A stretch of DNA of 64,000 nucleotides from Flavobacterium lutivivi. GTDB lineage: Bacteria; Bacteroidota; Bacteroidia; Flavobacteriales; Flavobacteriaceae. The translations under genes were made by a program, and so were the position numbers. Position 1 is the stretch's first letter, and every line of letters begins with the position of its first letter. Positions 9,128 through 16,922 of this stretch are shown here, piece after piece. A model generated the notes under the pieces. The model saw only the letters and a list, made by a program, of their open reading frames with translations, had not been told where the DNA came from and ran no database searches. Location of the stretch: positions 62,001 to 126,000 of the forward strand of contig NZ_BMIM01000003.1 of the NCBI RefSeq assembly GCF_014642275.1, in the 5' to 3' direction.

Positions 9128-9598
9128 TTACAATTGGATTTGTCTTTCAATTTGTTGTTCCAAAGAAATGAAAGTTTCGGTTCTTGAAACGCCATCTATG
9201 GGTTGAATTTTTTTGTTGAGCAATTGCATCAAATGCTCGTTGTCTTTACAAATAATTTTGATTAAAATACTCCAGTTTCCTGTTGTGTAATGACATTCTA
9301 GAACTTCAGGGATTTTTTTTAATTCACGAACAGCATCCGAATTGCTTGAAGCTTTATCCAGATAAACGCCAATAAAAGCCATTGTTCTATATCCCAAAAC
9401 TTTGGTGTCAATCACAACTTTTGAACCTGCAATAACGCCTGCGTCTTCCAGTTTTCGTAATCGTTGATGAATTGCCGCACCAGAAATTCCTATTTTATTG
9501 GCAATTTGTAGAATAGGTTTTCGAGCATCTTGCATTAAATCGCGAAGGATTTCTTTATCGATACCATCAATTTCTATTTGTAACTGGTTTATTTTCAT
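9128..9598 (-). CDS. Lrp/AsnC family transcriptional regulator
   Basis: This 156-aa regulator has an N-terminal winged helix-turn-helix (about residues 8-65: ILRDLMQDARKP then IGISGAAIHQRLRKLEDAGVI) and a C-terminal RAM/AsnC ligand-binding ferredoxin-like domain (about 70-145). Such proteins bind DNA as dimers or octamers and often sense amino acids. It lies downstream of, and on the same strand as, a saccharopine-dehydrogenase-type gene, so a role in amino-acid metabolism is possible but unproven. Oddly, its first 35 bases are duplicated 116 bases upstream around two hairpins, so its natural promoter and leader are now separated from it. Confidence 0.93.
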   Translation of the reverse strand: MKINQLQIEIDGIDKEILRDLMQDARKPILQIANKIGISGAAIHQRLRKLEDAGVIAGSKVVIDTKVLGYRTMAFIGVYLDKASSNSDAVRELKKIPEVLECHYTTGNWSILIKIICKDNEHLMQLLNKKIQPIDGVSRTETFISLEQQIERQIQL

Positions 9599-9599
9599 A
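9565..9599. repeat. 35-bp duplication, gene copy (start of lrp-type gene)
   Basis: These 35 bases hold the ATG and first 11 codons of the Lrp-type gene. They recur at 9681-9715 with one mismatch. Confidence 0.9.
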
Positions 9600-9618
9600 G
9601 CTTATGAGTTAATGATAA

Positions 9619-9714
9619 TTAGAACAAGCTAAAGCTTGTGTACCTCAAGTCCACAGGACTTGCTCCTTTTAATTTCAAATCATCAATTTCTATTTGTAAC
9701 TGATTTATTTTCAT
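9619..9714 (-). pseudogene. Truncated duplicate of the Lrp gene start
   Basis: The upstream duplicate copy still has its ATG (9714-9712) and reads the first 11 residues of the regulator (MKINQLQIEID), then runs through the hairpin element for 20 more codons to a TAA at 9621-9619. The 31-residue product lacks any complete domain. Any transcript starting from the ancestral promoter would meet this false start before the intact gene. It is best seen as debris of an insertion; a regulatory upstream-ORF role is speculative. Confidence 0.6.
9624..9662. repeat. Twin-hairpin REP-like element
   Basis: Two perfect 7-bp stems lie side by side: ACAAGCT/AGCTTGT (9624-9639, 2-base loop) and CAAGTCC/GGACTTG (9646-9662, 3-base loop). 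They sit in the 81 bases between the two 35-bp direct copies of the regulator start. A compact paired-hairpin unit bounded by a duplication suggests a mobilised REP-type element. Confidence 0.7.
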
Positions 9715-9715
9715 A
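9681..9715. repeat. 35-bp duplication, upstream copy
   Basis: This segment matches 9565-9599 at 34 of 35 positions (one G/A difference). Together with the gene copy it brackets the twin-hairpin element. Confidence 0.9.
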
Positions 9716-9765
9716 ATCAAATTATTTGAAAGTAAAAATAGAATTTTTGTTTATAAATAGAAATA

Positions 9766-9799
9766 AAAAAACCAAAATTGATTAAAATTTTGGTTTTTT
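9766..9799 (-). terminator. Terminator of the saccharopine-dehydrogenase-type gene
   Basis: The arms AAAAAACCAAAATT and AATTTTGGTTTTTT are perfectly complementary with a 6-base loop. Read on the minus strand the hairpin ends in a T run. It is 20 bases past the stop codon of the minus-strand gene at 9820. Confidence 0.8.
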
Positions 9800-9819
9800 A
9801 ATATTGTTTTCTGGCCAAA

Positions 9820-11193
9820 TTAGCTCACAATCAATTTATCTGGATTGTAGCCAACATAAGGCATTTGAGTTTCCTTGAAAATCACACCATATTCCTCAAG
9901 TTCTTTAAGAATAGGTTCATAAACTTCTTTCTTGATAGGCAATTGTACGCCATGCGTCTTAATTTTGCCATTCAGTATTTGAATTGCTGCCATAGCAACT
10001 GGCAATCCAACGGTTTTTGCCATAGCAGTATAGGTTTGATCATCGCCAATACACACCATTTTAGAATCAATTTGTTTTTGAGTTCCATTGATTTCAAAGC
10101 CAAACTTGTGATACATTACAATCATGTCTTTGTCTTCGGGTTGCAAAGCCCAGCTTTTTGAAAGGATATGTTCCAAAATTTGGGCTGGAGTTGCATTTTT
10201 TAAACCTACTTTTTTATTCGCATTGAATAAATCTAATTCCAAAAGTTTATCCCACATGATATCATCTTGTTCAATGCCAAGTTGCAAACGAGTTTTTATT
10301 TCGACTGAATCTGTTGGATGATACGGTAAAAAAGCATTTATAAAGTCACGGTAACTCATGTTTTCTGAGTTTTCCATAGCATAAGTATCATCAGTCATAC
10401 CAAGTTGAACGAACATATTCCAAGCTTTTGAATAGCCAACTCTGCGAATAGTTCCTCGATAAAGTGTAAGGATATCGTCCAATCCATAAACGCTTCTATA
10501 TTTTAAAGAATCTCTATTGGCGTAAGCCTCAAATTTTCCATAATCTTCTACATGTAGAAACTCTGTTCTTCTAAACAATTTGTGATAGGGAATGTATTTG
10601 TATTTTCCTTCTTGAATAAACTTTGCTGCGCCACCTTGACCAGCCAAAACTACATTTCTTGGTGCCCAAGTGAACTTATAATTCCAAAGGTTATTGTCAC
10701 TTTCTGGAGCAACTAATCCACCGCAAAACGATTCAAACAAAATCATTTTTCCTCCTTTTTCTCTGATTTCATCAATCACTTTCATTGCGCTCATGTGATC
10801 TATTCCTGGGTCAAGACCAATTTCGTTCATGAAAACCAAACCATTTGCTTTTACCTCTTCATCTAAGGCTTGCATAGCATCAGATATATAGGAAGCTGTA
10901 ACCATGTTTTTCTTATAGGTAACACAATCTTTTGCTACATCAATATGCATGTGAGCAGGAAGCATCGAGATTACAAGGTCAGCTTTTTGAATTTCTGTTT
11001 GTCGTTGTTCTATATTATTGATATCAAGCGCAATTGGTGTTGCGTTTGGATGATTGTTGGTTTTTCTTTGGGCTAATTCAAGCGAAAGGTCGCCAATGGT
11101 TACATGAAGGTTTTCTTGATTAGATTTTTCAAGAAGGTATTTTATAAGCGATGATGCCGAACGACCAGCACCAATGATTAATATTTTTCTCAT
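9820..11193 (-). CDS. Saccharopine dehydrogenase family protein
   Basis: The 457-aa protein starts at the ATG whose complement is 11191-11193; upstream in-frame codons do not look coding. The N-terminus MRKILIIGAGRSASSLIKYL is a Rossmann NAD(P)-binding GxGxxxxxL fold. Then comes the family core with SMLPAHMHIDVAKDC and a central NEIGLDPGIDHMSAMKVID motif (about residues 120-138). The C-terminal half matches the saccharopine dehydrogenase C-terminal domain. In this family the reaction is NAD(P)-linked and concerns lysine or carboxynorspermidine-like substrates; the exact substrate here cannot be told. It is transcribed alone between two terminators. Confidence 0.9.
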   Translation of the reverse strand: MRKILIIGAGRSASSLIKYLLEKSNQENLHVTIGDLSLELAQRKTNNHPNATPIALDINNIEQRQTEIQKADLVISMLPAHMHIDVAKDCVTYKKNMVTASYISDAMQALDEEVKANGLVFMNEIGLDPGIDHMSAMKVIDEIREKGGKMILFESFCGGLVAPESDNNLWNYKFTWAPRNVVLAGQGGAAKFIQEGKYKYIPYHKLFRRTEFLHVEDYGKFEAYANRDSLKYRSVYGLDDILTLYRGTIRRVGYSKAWNMFVQLGMTDDTYAMENSENMSYRDFINAFLPYHPTDSVEIKTRLQLGIEQDDIMWDKLLELDLFNANKKVGLKNATPAQILEHILSKSWALQPEDKDMIVMYHKFGFEINGTQKQIDSKMVCIGDDQTYTAMAKTVGLPVAMAAIQILNGKIKTHGVQLPIKKEVYEPILKELEEYGVIFKETQMPYVGYNPDKLIVS

Positions 11194-11237
11194 TCGTTTG
11201 TTTGTTGTTGTGGCAAATGTATGAATTTGAAAAAACA

Positions 11238-11265
11238 AAAAACCCATTCGGTAGAATGAGTTTTT
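11238..11265 (-). terminator. Terminator of the DUF3108 / small membrane gene pair
   Basis: The arms AAAAACCCATTC and GAATGAGTTTTT (one mismatch, 4-base loop) lie just past the stop of the minus-strand gene at 11270 and upstream of the next minus-strand gene. On the minus strand the hairpin is followed by Ts. Confidence 0.75.
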
Positions 11266-11269
11266 AAAA

Positions 11270-11596
11270 TTATTCTAAATCATTTTCGAGTTCTTCGAGT
11301 TCTTTTTTTGCTTCTTGTTTTGTCTCTATTTTTTGTTGTTCAAAAGTTTTATCAACTTCTACTTCATCTTTTATGAAAATGGTTTTTCCCAACACAAAAA
11401 CAGAACAAATGACACTTATGGTCAATAATATTTTAGGGAATTTCTTTTGATTTCCTTCAGATTTTAATAATGTAACTAAGCTCAAAGCAATCGCTACGCC
11501 AATAGGTAAAAACGCCAGTGTATCCATTGGCAATGCAGAAAAAAGAATTGCCAAAACTGTAAAAACAATGGTTAGTACTAATAATAACTTTCTCAT
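11270..11596 (-). CDS. Small membrane protein of unknown function
   Basis: I do not recognise this 108-aa protein. Three hydrophobic segments (about residues 4-21, 25-43 and 54-75) are followed by a charged tail that begins KDEVEVDKTFEQQK and is dominated by Glu and Lys, probably a coiled coil or helix in the cytoplasm. It starts 4 bases after the DUF3108 gene and shares its terminator, so the two are co-transcribed. Confidence 0.75.
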   Translation of the reverse strand: MRKLLLVLTIVFTVLAILFSALPMDTLAFLPIGVAIALSLVTLLKSEGNQKKFPKILLTISVICSVFVLGKTIFIKDEVEVDKTFEQQKIETKQEAKKELEELENDLE

Positions 11597-11600
11597 AATT

Positions 11601-12362
11601 CTAAATGCCCGAAGCAGATGTTAGCGTTAATTGTCCTGTGCCAACGGGAATGCTAAATTTAATCAAAGCAGGGATTTTTTTGGCATCGGCAGTCAGCCAA
11701 ATGAGGTTTTTGTCCTTTCCTCTCAGAGCATCAGTTTTTGCGCCAATCGAAATTTTATAACATTCTTTTGTTCCAAGATTTCCAGCTTTGATTTCCTCTT
11801 TTCCCATGTATTTTAGCGTGACAGGAACTTCTTTTTCATCAAAAACTATGGTGTAGGATTTAGTTTGTCCAGCTTGCATTTTCGAAAAATCAACCAATCT
11901 AAGTTGGTATAGAATAGAAACTGCGTCAATACTTGTTGGTTTTATATTGAAAGTCCTAGACGACTCTGGATAGGTTCTTTTCTTAACGGTACTTGTTACT
12001 TTGTTGTTTTTGAAAACATATTTTTCTTTTTTGGTATAACCACCTTCGTCAATGCTTCTCTTGTAAAGACTTGGTTTTAGAGTTGTTGGATGAACATAAG
12101 ATTCATAAATATCTCTAATTTTAAAAAATTTGTCCCATTTACTATAAGTAGAAAGTTCACAACTCAAGTGTAAATAATTGTTTTTTGCAGTTGACACATT
12201 TTCGGTTGACATGGTTACTTGTGCTAACTGTGTCATCAATCCACTCATGTTATATGAACCAGCATATACTAGTTTTTCGCCAGCTCTAACCTGCATTCTT
12301 GTACTTGATGTAAAAGACAAAAAAGCAAAAATCATCGGTAGTAGTAATAAAATCCTTTTCAT
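11601..12362 (-). CDS. DUF3108 domain exported protein
   Basis: The start is placed at 12362 (MKRILLLLPMIFAFLSF), which gives a clean signal peptide; the 27 upstream in-frame residues run into the promoter. The 253-aa product contains AGEKLVYAGSYNMSGL and a later SIYxSYVHPTTLKPSLYKRS-like stretch, typical of DUF3108, a family of periplasmic beta-rich proteins of unknown function. It is followed 4 bases later by a small membrane protein. It is divergent from the DUF423 gene. Confidence 0.85.
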   Translation of the reverse strand: MKRILLLLPMIFAFLSFTSSTRMQVRAGEKLVYAGSYNMSGLMTQLAQVTMSTENVSTAKNNYLHLSCELSTYSKWDKFFKIRDIYESYVHPTTLKPSLYKRSIDEGGYTKKEKYVFKNNKVTSTVKKRTYPESSRTFNIKPTSIDAVSILYQLRLVDFSKMQAGQTKSYTIVFDEKEVPVTLKYMGKEEIKAGNLGTKECYKISIGAKTDALRGKDKNLIWLTADAKKIPALIKFSIPVGTGQLTLTSASGI

Positions 12363-12377
12363 TAAAATAAATTTGTG

Positions 12378-12411
12378 CAAATATAATTCTTTGAAATTGT
12401 TAAAAAACAAA
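12378..12411 (-). promoter_or_regulatory. Promoter of the DUF3108 operon
   Basis: On the minus strand TTTG (12411-12408), 22 bases, then TATATTTG (12385-12378) matches the Flavobacterium promoter TTG-N17-23-TAnnTTTG. It ends 15 bases before the chosen ATG, which supports that start. Confidence 0.65.
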
Positions 12412-12451
12412 AACTTTTTTTGATAAAAGTCGAACATCTTCAAATAACGAA

Positions 12452-12459
12452 TATTTTTG
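12452..12459 (+). promoter_or_regulatory. Candidate -7 element for the DUF423 gene
   Basis: TATTTTTG fits TAnnTTTG and lies 18 bases before the ATG at 12478, which supports that start over the upstream in-frame TTG. Confidence 0.45.
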
Positions 12460-12477
12460 TGCTTTAGTATATTAGGT

Positions 12478-12864
12478 ATGGAAAATAGAATAACAATAAC
12501 AGGTTTATTTTTTGGTGTAACATCAATTATTTTGGGAGCATTTGGAGCGCATGCTTTGAAAAATTATTTAACACCAGAACAATTAATATCTTTTGAAACT
12601 GGAGTAAGGTACCAAATGTATCATGCTTTATTTTTACTTTTTCTGGCAAAAAACGAATCCATCAACCTAAAAACTAAAAAGTCGGTTTATTATTTAATAA
12701 GTATTGGTGTTGTTCTTTTCTCTTTTTCAATATTCCTGTTGACTACAAAAAATGTAACATCTATAGATTTCAAATTTCTTGGACCAATAACTCCAATTGG
12801 CGGATTGCTTTTAATTTCTGGTTGGATGATATTGCTTATTAATTTTTTTAAGCGAAAAGAATAA
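12478..12864 (+). CDS. DUF423 family membrane protein
   Basis: The 128-aa protein from the ATG at 12478 has four hydrophobic segments and the family hallmarks FGAHALKNYL (about residues 23-32) and TGVRYQMYHALFL (about 43-55). DUF423 (YwdK-like) proteins are inner-membrane proteins of unknown function. It stands alone between the DUF3108 operon and pckA. Confidence 0.9.
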   Translation: MENRITITGLFFGVTSIILGAFGAHALKNYLTPEQLISFETGVRYQMYHALFLLFLAKNESINLKTKKSVYYLISIGVVLFSFSIFLLTTKNVTSIDFKFLGPITPIGGLLLISGWMILLINFFKRKE

Positions 12865-12902
12865 AATTTCTTTCAACTACAACGTTGTAATGAATAAATT
12901 TC

Positions 12903-12910
12903 TACCTTTG
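12903..12910 (+). promoter_or_regulatory. Candidate -7 element for pckA
   Basis: TACCTTTG matches TAnnTTTG and lies 34 bases before the pckA ATG. A TTG lies 15 bases upstream, slightly closer than usual. Confidence 0.5.
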
Positions 12911-12944
12911 TGTCCTAATTATTATTGCAACAAACTAAATTTCA

Positions 12945-14570
12945 ATGGAGAACTACACTCAAGCAACGAAATCGATTTCGTTGGAAAAATACGGAATATC
13001 AAATACACAAGAAATAATCTATAATCCTTCTTACGAATATTTGTATAACGAAGAATTAAACGATAATTTAAAAGGTTACGAAAAAGGACAATTAACAGAG
13101 CTTGGCGCTGTTAATGTAATGACTGGTGAATTCACAGGTCGTTCGCCTAAAGACAAATATATTGTAAAAGACAGTGTTACAGAAAACACTATTTGGTGGA
13201 ATTCTGAAAAAGCTGCTAATGACAATAAGCCAATTTCTACTGCAACATGGAACGCTCTAAAAGAAACTACCGTTAAACAACTTTCTGGAAAAAAACTTTT
13301 TGTTGTAGATGCTTTTTGTGGTGCTAATGAAAACACACGATTAAAAGTGCGCTTCATAATGGAAGTAGCATGGCAAGCTCATTTTGTAAAAAACATGTTT
13401 ATTCGTCCTACAGAAGAAGAATTAGAAAACTTTGGTGAGCCAGATTTTATAGTTATGAATGGTTCAAAAACCAGTTTTAAAGATTATGCATCACACGGAA
13501 TGAACTCTGAGGTTTATGTAGCTTTCAATCTTACCGAAAAAATGCAACTTATTGGAGGAACTTGGTATGGTGGTGAAATGAAAAAAGGAATGTTCTCAAT
13601 GATGAATTACTATTTACCACTTCAAGGAATAGCTTCAATGCACTGTTCTGCTAACAAAGGAAAAGATGGTGATGTAGCAGTTTTCTTTGGACTATCGGGA
13701 ACAGGAAAAACAACTCTATCTACAGACCCAAAACGCGAATTGATTGGTGATGACGAACATGGATGGGATAATGATGGTGTTTTCAATTTTGAAGGTGGTT
13801 GTTATGCAAAAACAATTGATTTAAGCAAAGAAAACGAACCAGATATTTATAATGCAATCCGTAGAGATGCTTTGCTAGAAAATGTAACCGTTGCTGCTGA
13901 TGGAACTATAGATTTCAAAGATGGTTCAGTAACTCAAAACACAAGAGTTTCTTATCCAATTTATCATATTGATAATATTGTAAAACCAGTTTCAAAAGCT
14001 GGACACGCTACAAAAGTTATTTTCCTTACCGCAGATGCTTTTGGAGTAATGCCACCAGTATCAAAGTTAACTCCAGAACAAACACAATATTATTTCCTTT
14101 CTGGATTTACAGCAAAATTAGCAGGAACAGAAAGAGGTGTTACGCAACCTGAACCAACTTTCTCGGCTTGTTTTGGAAAAGCATTTTTATCTCTTCACCC
14201 AACAAAATATGGAGAAGAGTTGGTAAAAAAAATGGAGCAAAACAATGCGACAGCCTATATGGTAAATACAGGTTGGAACGGAACAGGAAAAAGAATTTCT
14301 ATAAAAGACACTCGAGCTATCATTGATGCAATACTTGACGGATCGATAGAAAAAGCGGAAACAAAGGTTATTCCAGTTTTCAACTTTGAAGTACCAACAG
14401 CTTTGCACGATGTAGATTCAAATATACTTGACCCTAGAAACACTTATGCTGATGTTAATGAGTGGAATGAGAAAGCTCATGATTTAGCGAGCAGATTTAT
14501 AAAAAACTTTGTTCAGTACACAGACAATGAAAAAGGGCAATCATTAGTAAGTGCTGGTCCAAAAATTTAA
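12945..14570 (+). CDS. pckA: Phosphoenolpyruvate carboxykinase (ATP)
   Basis: This 541-aa enzyme converts oxaloacetate and ATP to phosphoenolpyruvate, the entry step of gluconeogenesis. The kinase P-loop [11 protein letters not shown] is at about residues 249-259. The family motifs [15 protein letters not shown] (about 62) and [22 protein letters not shown] (metal and oxaloacetate binding, about 269-290) are intact. Length is normal. It is monocistronic with its own -7 box and a strong terminator. Confidence 0.98.
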   Translation: MENYTQATKSISLEKYGISNTQEIIYNPSYEYLYNEELNDNLKGYEKGQLTELGAVNVMTGEFTGRSPKDKYIVKDSVTENTIWWNSEKAANDNKPISTATWNALKETTVKQLSGKKLFVVDAFCGANENTRLKVRFIMEVAWQAHFVKNMFIRPTEEELENFGEPDFIVMNGSKTSFKDYASHGMNSEVYVAFNLTEKMQLIGGTWYGGEMKKGMFSMMNYYLPLQGIASMHCSANKGKDGDVAVFFGLSGTGKTTLSTDPKRELIGDDEHGWDNDGVFNFEGGCYAKTIDLSKENEPDIYNAIRRDALLENVTVAADGTIDFKDGSVTQNTRVSYPIYHIDNIVKPVSKAGHATKVIFLTADAFGVMPPVSKLTPEQTQYYFLSGFTAKLAGTERGVTQPEPTFSACFGKAFLSLHPTKYGEELVKKMEQNNATAYMVNTGWNGTGKRISIKDTRAIIDAILDGSIEKAETKVIPVFNFEVPTALHDVDSNILDPRNTYADVNEWNEKAHDLASRFIKNFVQYTDNEKGQSLVSAGPKI

Positions 14571-14594
14571 ACAAACCAAACCTAACTAAAAAAG

Positions 14595-14629
14595 AAAAAG
14601 CCATTCAGAATATTTTGAATGGCTTTTTT
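14595..14629. terminator. Bidirectional terminator, pckA / hemD
   Basis: The arms AAAAAGCCATTCA and TGAATGGCTTTTT are perfectly complementary with an 8-base loop, with A and T runs on both sides. It lies between the convergent pckA and hemD genes and should serve both. Confidence 0.85.
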
Positions 14630-14652
14630 GATTATAATATTTTCAAGTTTAA

Positions 14653-15414
14653 TTATTTTCCTTTGTTGGCTTCTGCAATATATTTTTCCAAAGCCATTGT
14701 CATACTAGGCGTTTCAGGAGTTGGTGCCAAAATATCTATTCTAAGACCATGTTCCAAAGCTTCTTTTTGAGTAGTACTACCAAAAACAGCAATGCGAGTA
14801 TTGTTTTGTTTAAAATCTGGGAAGTTCTTGAACAAAGATTTTATTCCTGTTGGGCTAAAAAACGCCAAAACATCATAGTAAACATCTGCTAAGTCTGATA
14901 AATCACTCATAACAGTTTTGTAGAAAGTAGCTTGTGTCCAATCAACTTTAAGGTTGTTTAAAGTTTGTGGAACATCAAAATTCAATTGATCAGATGCAGG
15001 AAGTAAGAACTTCTCGTCTTTATACTTCTTAATTAAAGGAGATAAATCGACAAAATCTTTTTGACCAACATAGATTTTTCGTTTTCTATAAACAACATAT
15101 TTTTGAAGATAAAAAGCAATAGCTTCAGATTGACAAAAATATTTTAAATCTTCTGGAACTTTATAGCGCATCTCTTCAGCTACTCTAAAGAAATGATCAA
15201 CAGCATTCTTGCTAGTTAAAATTATAGCGGTAAAGTTGCCCAAATCAATTTTTTGAGCTCTTACATCTTTCGCGCTAACGCCTTCTACATGTATAAATGA
15301 ACGGAAATCTACCTTAACTTTATGCTTTTGTTGCAACTCAAAATAAGGAGAGTTTTCTACTTTTGGTTCTGGTTGAGAAACCAAAATTGTTTTCACTTTC
15401 AAATAATTTGACAT
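14653..15414 (-). CDS. hemD: Uroporphyrinogen-III synthase
   Basis: This 253-aa protein has the low-conservation HemD fold. Recognisable pieces are the N-terminal ILVSQPEPKVENSPYFE, the ILTSKNAVDHFF stretch (about residues 65-76), FCQSEAIAFYLQKY, and a C-terminal FFSPTGIKSLFKNFP with AVFGSTTQKEALEHGLR. HemD closes and rearranges hydroxymethylbilane to uroporphyrinogen III in haem synthesis. It follows the DUF4271 gene by 9 bases, a conserved Bacteroidetes pair. Confidence 0.9.
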   Translation of the reverse strand: MSNYLKVKTILVSQPEPKVENSPYFELQQKHKVKVDFRSFIHVEGVSAKDVRAQKIDLGNFTAIILTSKNAVDHFFRVAEEMRYKVPEDLKYFCQSEAIAFYLQKYVVYRKRKIYVGQKDFVDLSPLIKKYKDEKFLLPASDQLNFDVPQTLNNLKVDWTQATFYKTVMSDLSDLADVYYDVLAFFSPTGIKSLFKNFPDFKQNNTRIAVFGSTTQKEALEHGLRIDILAPTPETPSMTMALEKYIAEANKGK

Positions 15415-15423
15415 CTTACTATG

Positions 15424-16086
15424 TTAAATTTTTGTAATCAAATAATATATGAAATAATAGGGCGCTATTTCAAGTGCGCAAAGATACAAAATAAAATAAA
15501 ACAAGTTACCAATCAATAAATTTTGATAATTCTTTAAAGAAATTAAATATGTAGCTAAGTTAATTATTAAAATAGCAGTTAAAGTGATAAAAATCAAATA
15601 ATTTGACGAATTATTATAAAAAAGGTATATGTTTACGGGTAAGATTAAAATGCCTATAAACGTCCTGTAACCTACTTTTAGAAGATTGAATTGCTCTATA
15701 AATTCTTCAATTTCAAAGGTTTCTGCAATAATTTTTTCTATCAAAAACTTAGATAATACAAAAATAGCAAGCAAAGAAGAAATTCTAATAAAAGAAACCC
15801 AATCCGTTTTATTCACATAGCCAAAATAGTCAAGTAAAATTTGGATAAAAAACGAGAATGAAATTATCTGAACAATAAAAAGCAAAATAGTAAAACCACT
15901 CATCAAGTTTGTTGAGTCCTTGTAAACTTTGATGTATTTGTCAGAAACTAAAATCCTCAAGAATTCATTAAATCGAGTTTCAAAAATAGTTTTAGTAATT
16001 GCAATCAGCACGAACGATAGCAAGAAAACATACGTTGCCCAATCTTTGGTTTCAATAATTCTAGGATTTAGAAATGCTTCAATCAT
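15424..16086 (-). CDS. DUF4271 membrane protein
   Basis: This 220-aa protein has about six hydrophobic segments starting near residue 18, with the family-like N-terminus RIIETKDWATYVF. DUF4271 occurs in Bacteroidetes next to hemD. No function is known; the link with haem synthesis is by position only. It is first in the two-gene operon with hemD. Confidence 0.85.
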   Translation of the reverse strand: MIEAFLNPRIIETKDWATYVFLLSFVLIAITKTIFETRFNEFLRILVSDKYIKVYKDSTNLMSGFTILLFIVQIISFSFFIQILLDYFGYVNKTDWVSFIRISSLLAIFVLSKFLIEKIIAETFEIEEFIEQFNLLKVGYRTFIGILILPVNIYLFYNNSSNYLIFITLTAILIINLATYLISLKNYQNLLIGNLFYFILYLCALEIAPYYFIYYLITKI

Positions 16087-16160
16087 CGATGCAAAATTAC
16101 TAAAATTTTAGTTTAGGTTATTATTATACTTTTATTAAGTATTTAAGAAAACAAAAAGAT

Positions 16161-16168
16161 TATTTTTG
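16161..16168 (+). promoter_or_regulatory. Candidate -7 element for the GT2-pyrC group
   Basis: TATTTTTG matches TAnnTTTG, 19 bases before the glycosyltransferase ATG. Confidence 0.45.
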
Positions 16169-16187
16169 CATACAAATAGTATTCTCT

Positions 16188-16913
16188 ATGGCAGATTGTC
16201 TGGTTGTTATTCCAACATATAACGAAATTGAAAATATTGAAAGTATCATTAGAGCTGTTTTTACATTGTCTCATCCTTTTCATATTTTGATTGTTGATGA
16301 CAATTCACCCGACGGAACTGCAGAAAAAGTTGTTGAACTTCAAAAAGAGTTTCGAGACAAATTGCACCTTTCAGTCAGAAAGAAAAAATCTGGTCTTGGT
16401 ACAGCTTATGTACATGGTTTTAAATGGGCTTTGAAGCATCAATATGAATTTATATTCGAAATGGATGCGGATTTCTCCCATAATCCAAACGATTTAGAAA
16501 AACTCTATTCATCTTGTAAAAATGATAGTGCTGATTTAGCCATAGGTTCTCGATATGTTACTGGTGTAAATGTTGTAAATTGGCCATTGAGTAGAGTGTT
16601 ATTATCCTATTTTGCCTCAGTATATGTGCGAATGATAACGGGAATGAAAATCATGGATGCAACAGCTGGATTTATATGTTACAAAAGAGAAGTATTAGAA
16701 ACACTAAAGCTCGATAGAATAAAATTTATAGGATATGCATTTCAAATAGAAATGAAATATAGAGCCTTTGCAAAAGGATTTGTTATAAAAGAAGTTCCTG
16801 TTATTTTTACTGATAGAACCAAAGGTCAATCTAAAATGAGTGGCGCAATAATAAAAGAAGCTGTTTTTGGTGTTATTTCACTTCGATTTAGAAAAATGTT
16901 TAATCGTTTATAA
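16188..16913 (+). CDS. Polyprenol-phosphate mannosyltransferase-like GT2
   Basis: This 241-aa GT-A glycosyltransferase resembles dolichol-phosphate mannose synthases. VVIPTYNEIENIESII opens the fold, DDNSPDGT (about residues 36-43) binds the nucleotide sugar, EMDADFSHNP (about 91-100) is the metal-binding DxD region, and RTKGQSKMSG lies near the C-terminus. There is no C-terminal membrane domain, so it is a soluble or peripheral enzyme acting at the inner leaflet. It leads an operon with pyrC (9 bases) and the DUF4296 gene. Confidence 0.92.
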   Translation: MADCLVVIPTYNEIENIESIIRAVFTLSHPFHILIVDDNSPDGTAEKVVELQKEFRDKLHLSVRKKKSGLGTAYVHGFKWALKHQYEFIFEMDADFSHNPNDLEKLYSSCKNDSADLAIGSRYVTGVNVVNWPLSRVLLSYFASVYVRMITGMKIMDATAGFICYKREVLETLKLDRIKFIGYAFQIEMKYRAFAKGFVIKEVPVIFTDRTKGQSKMSGAIIKEAVFGVISLRFRKMFNRL

Positions 16914-16922
16914 AGCAATCAA

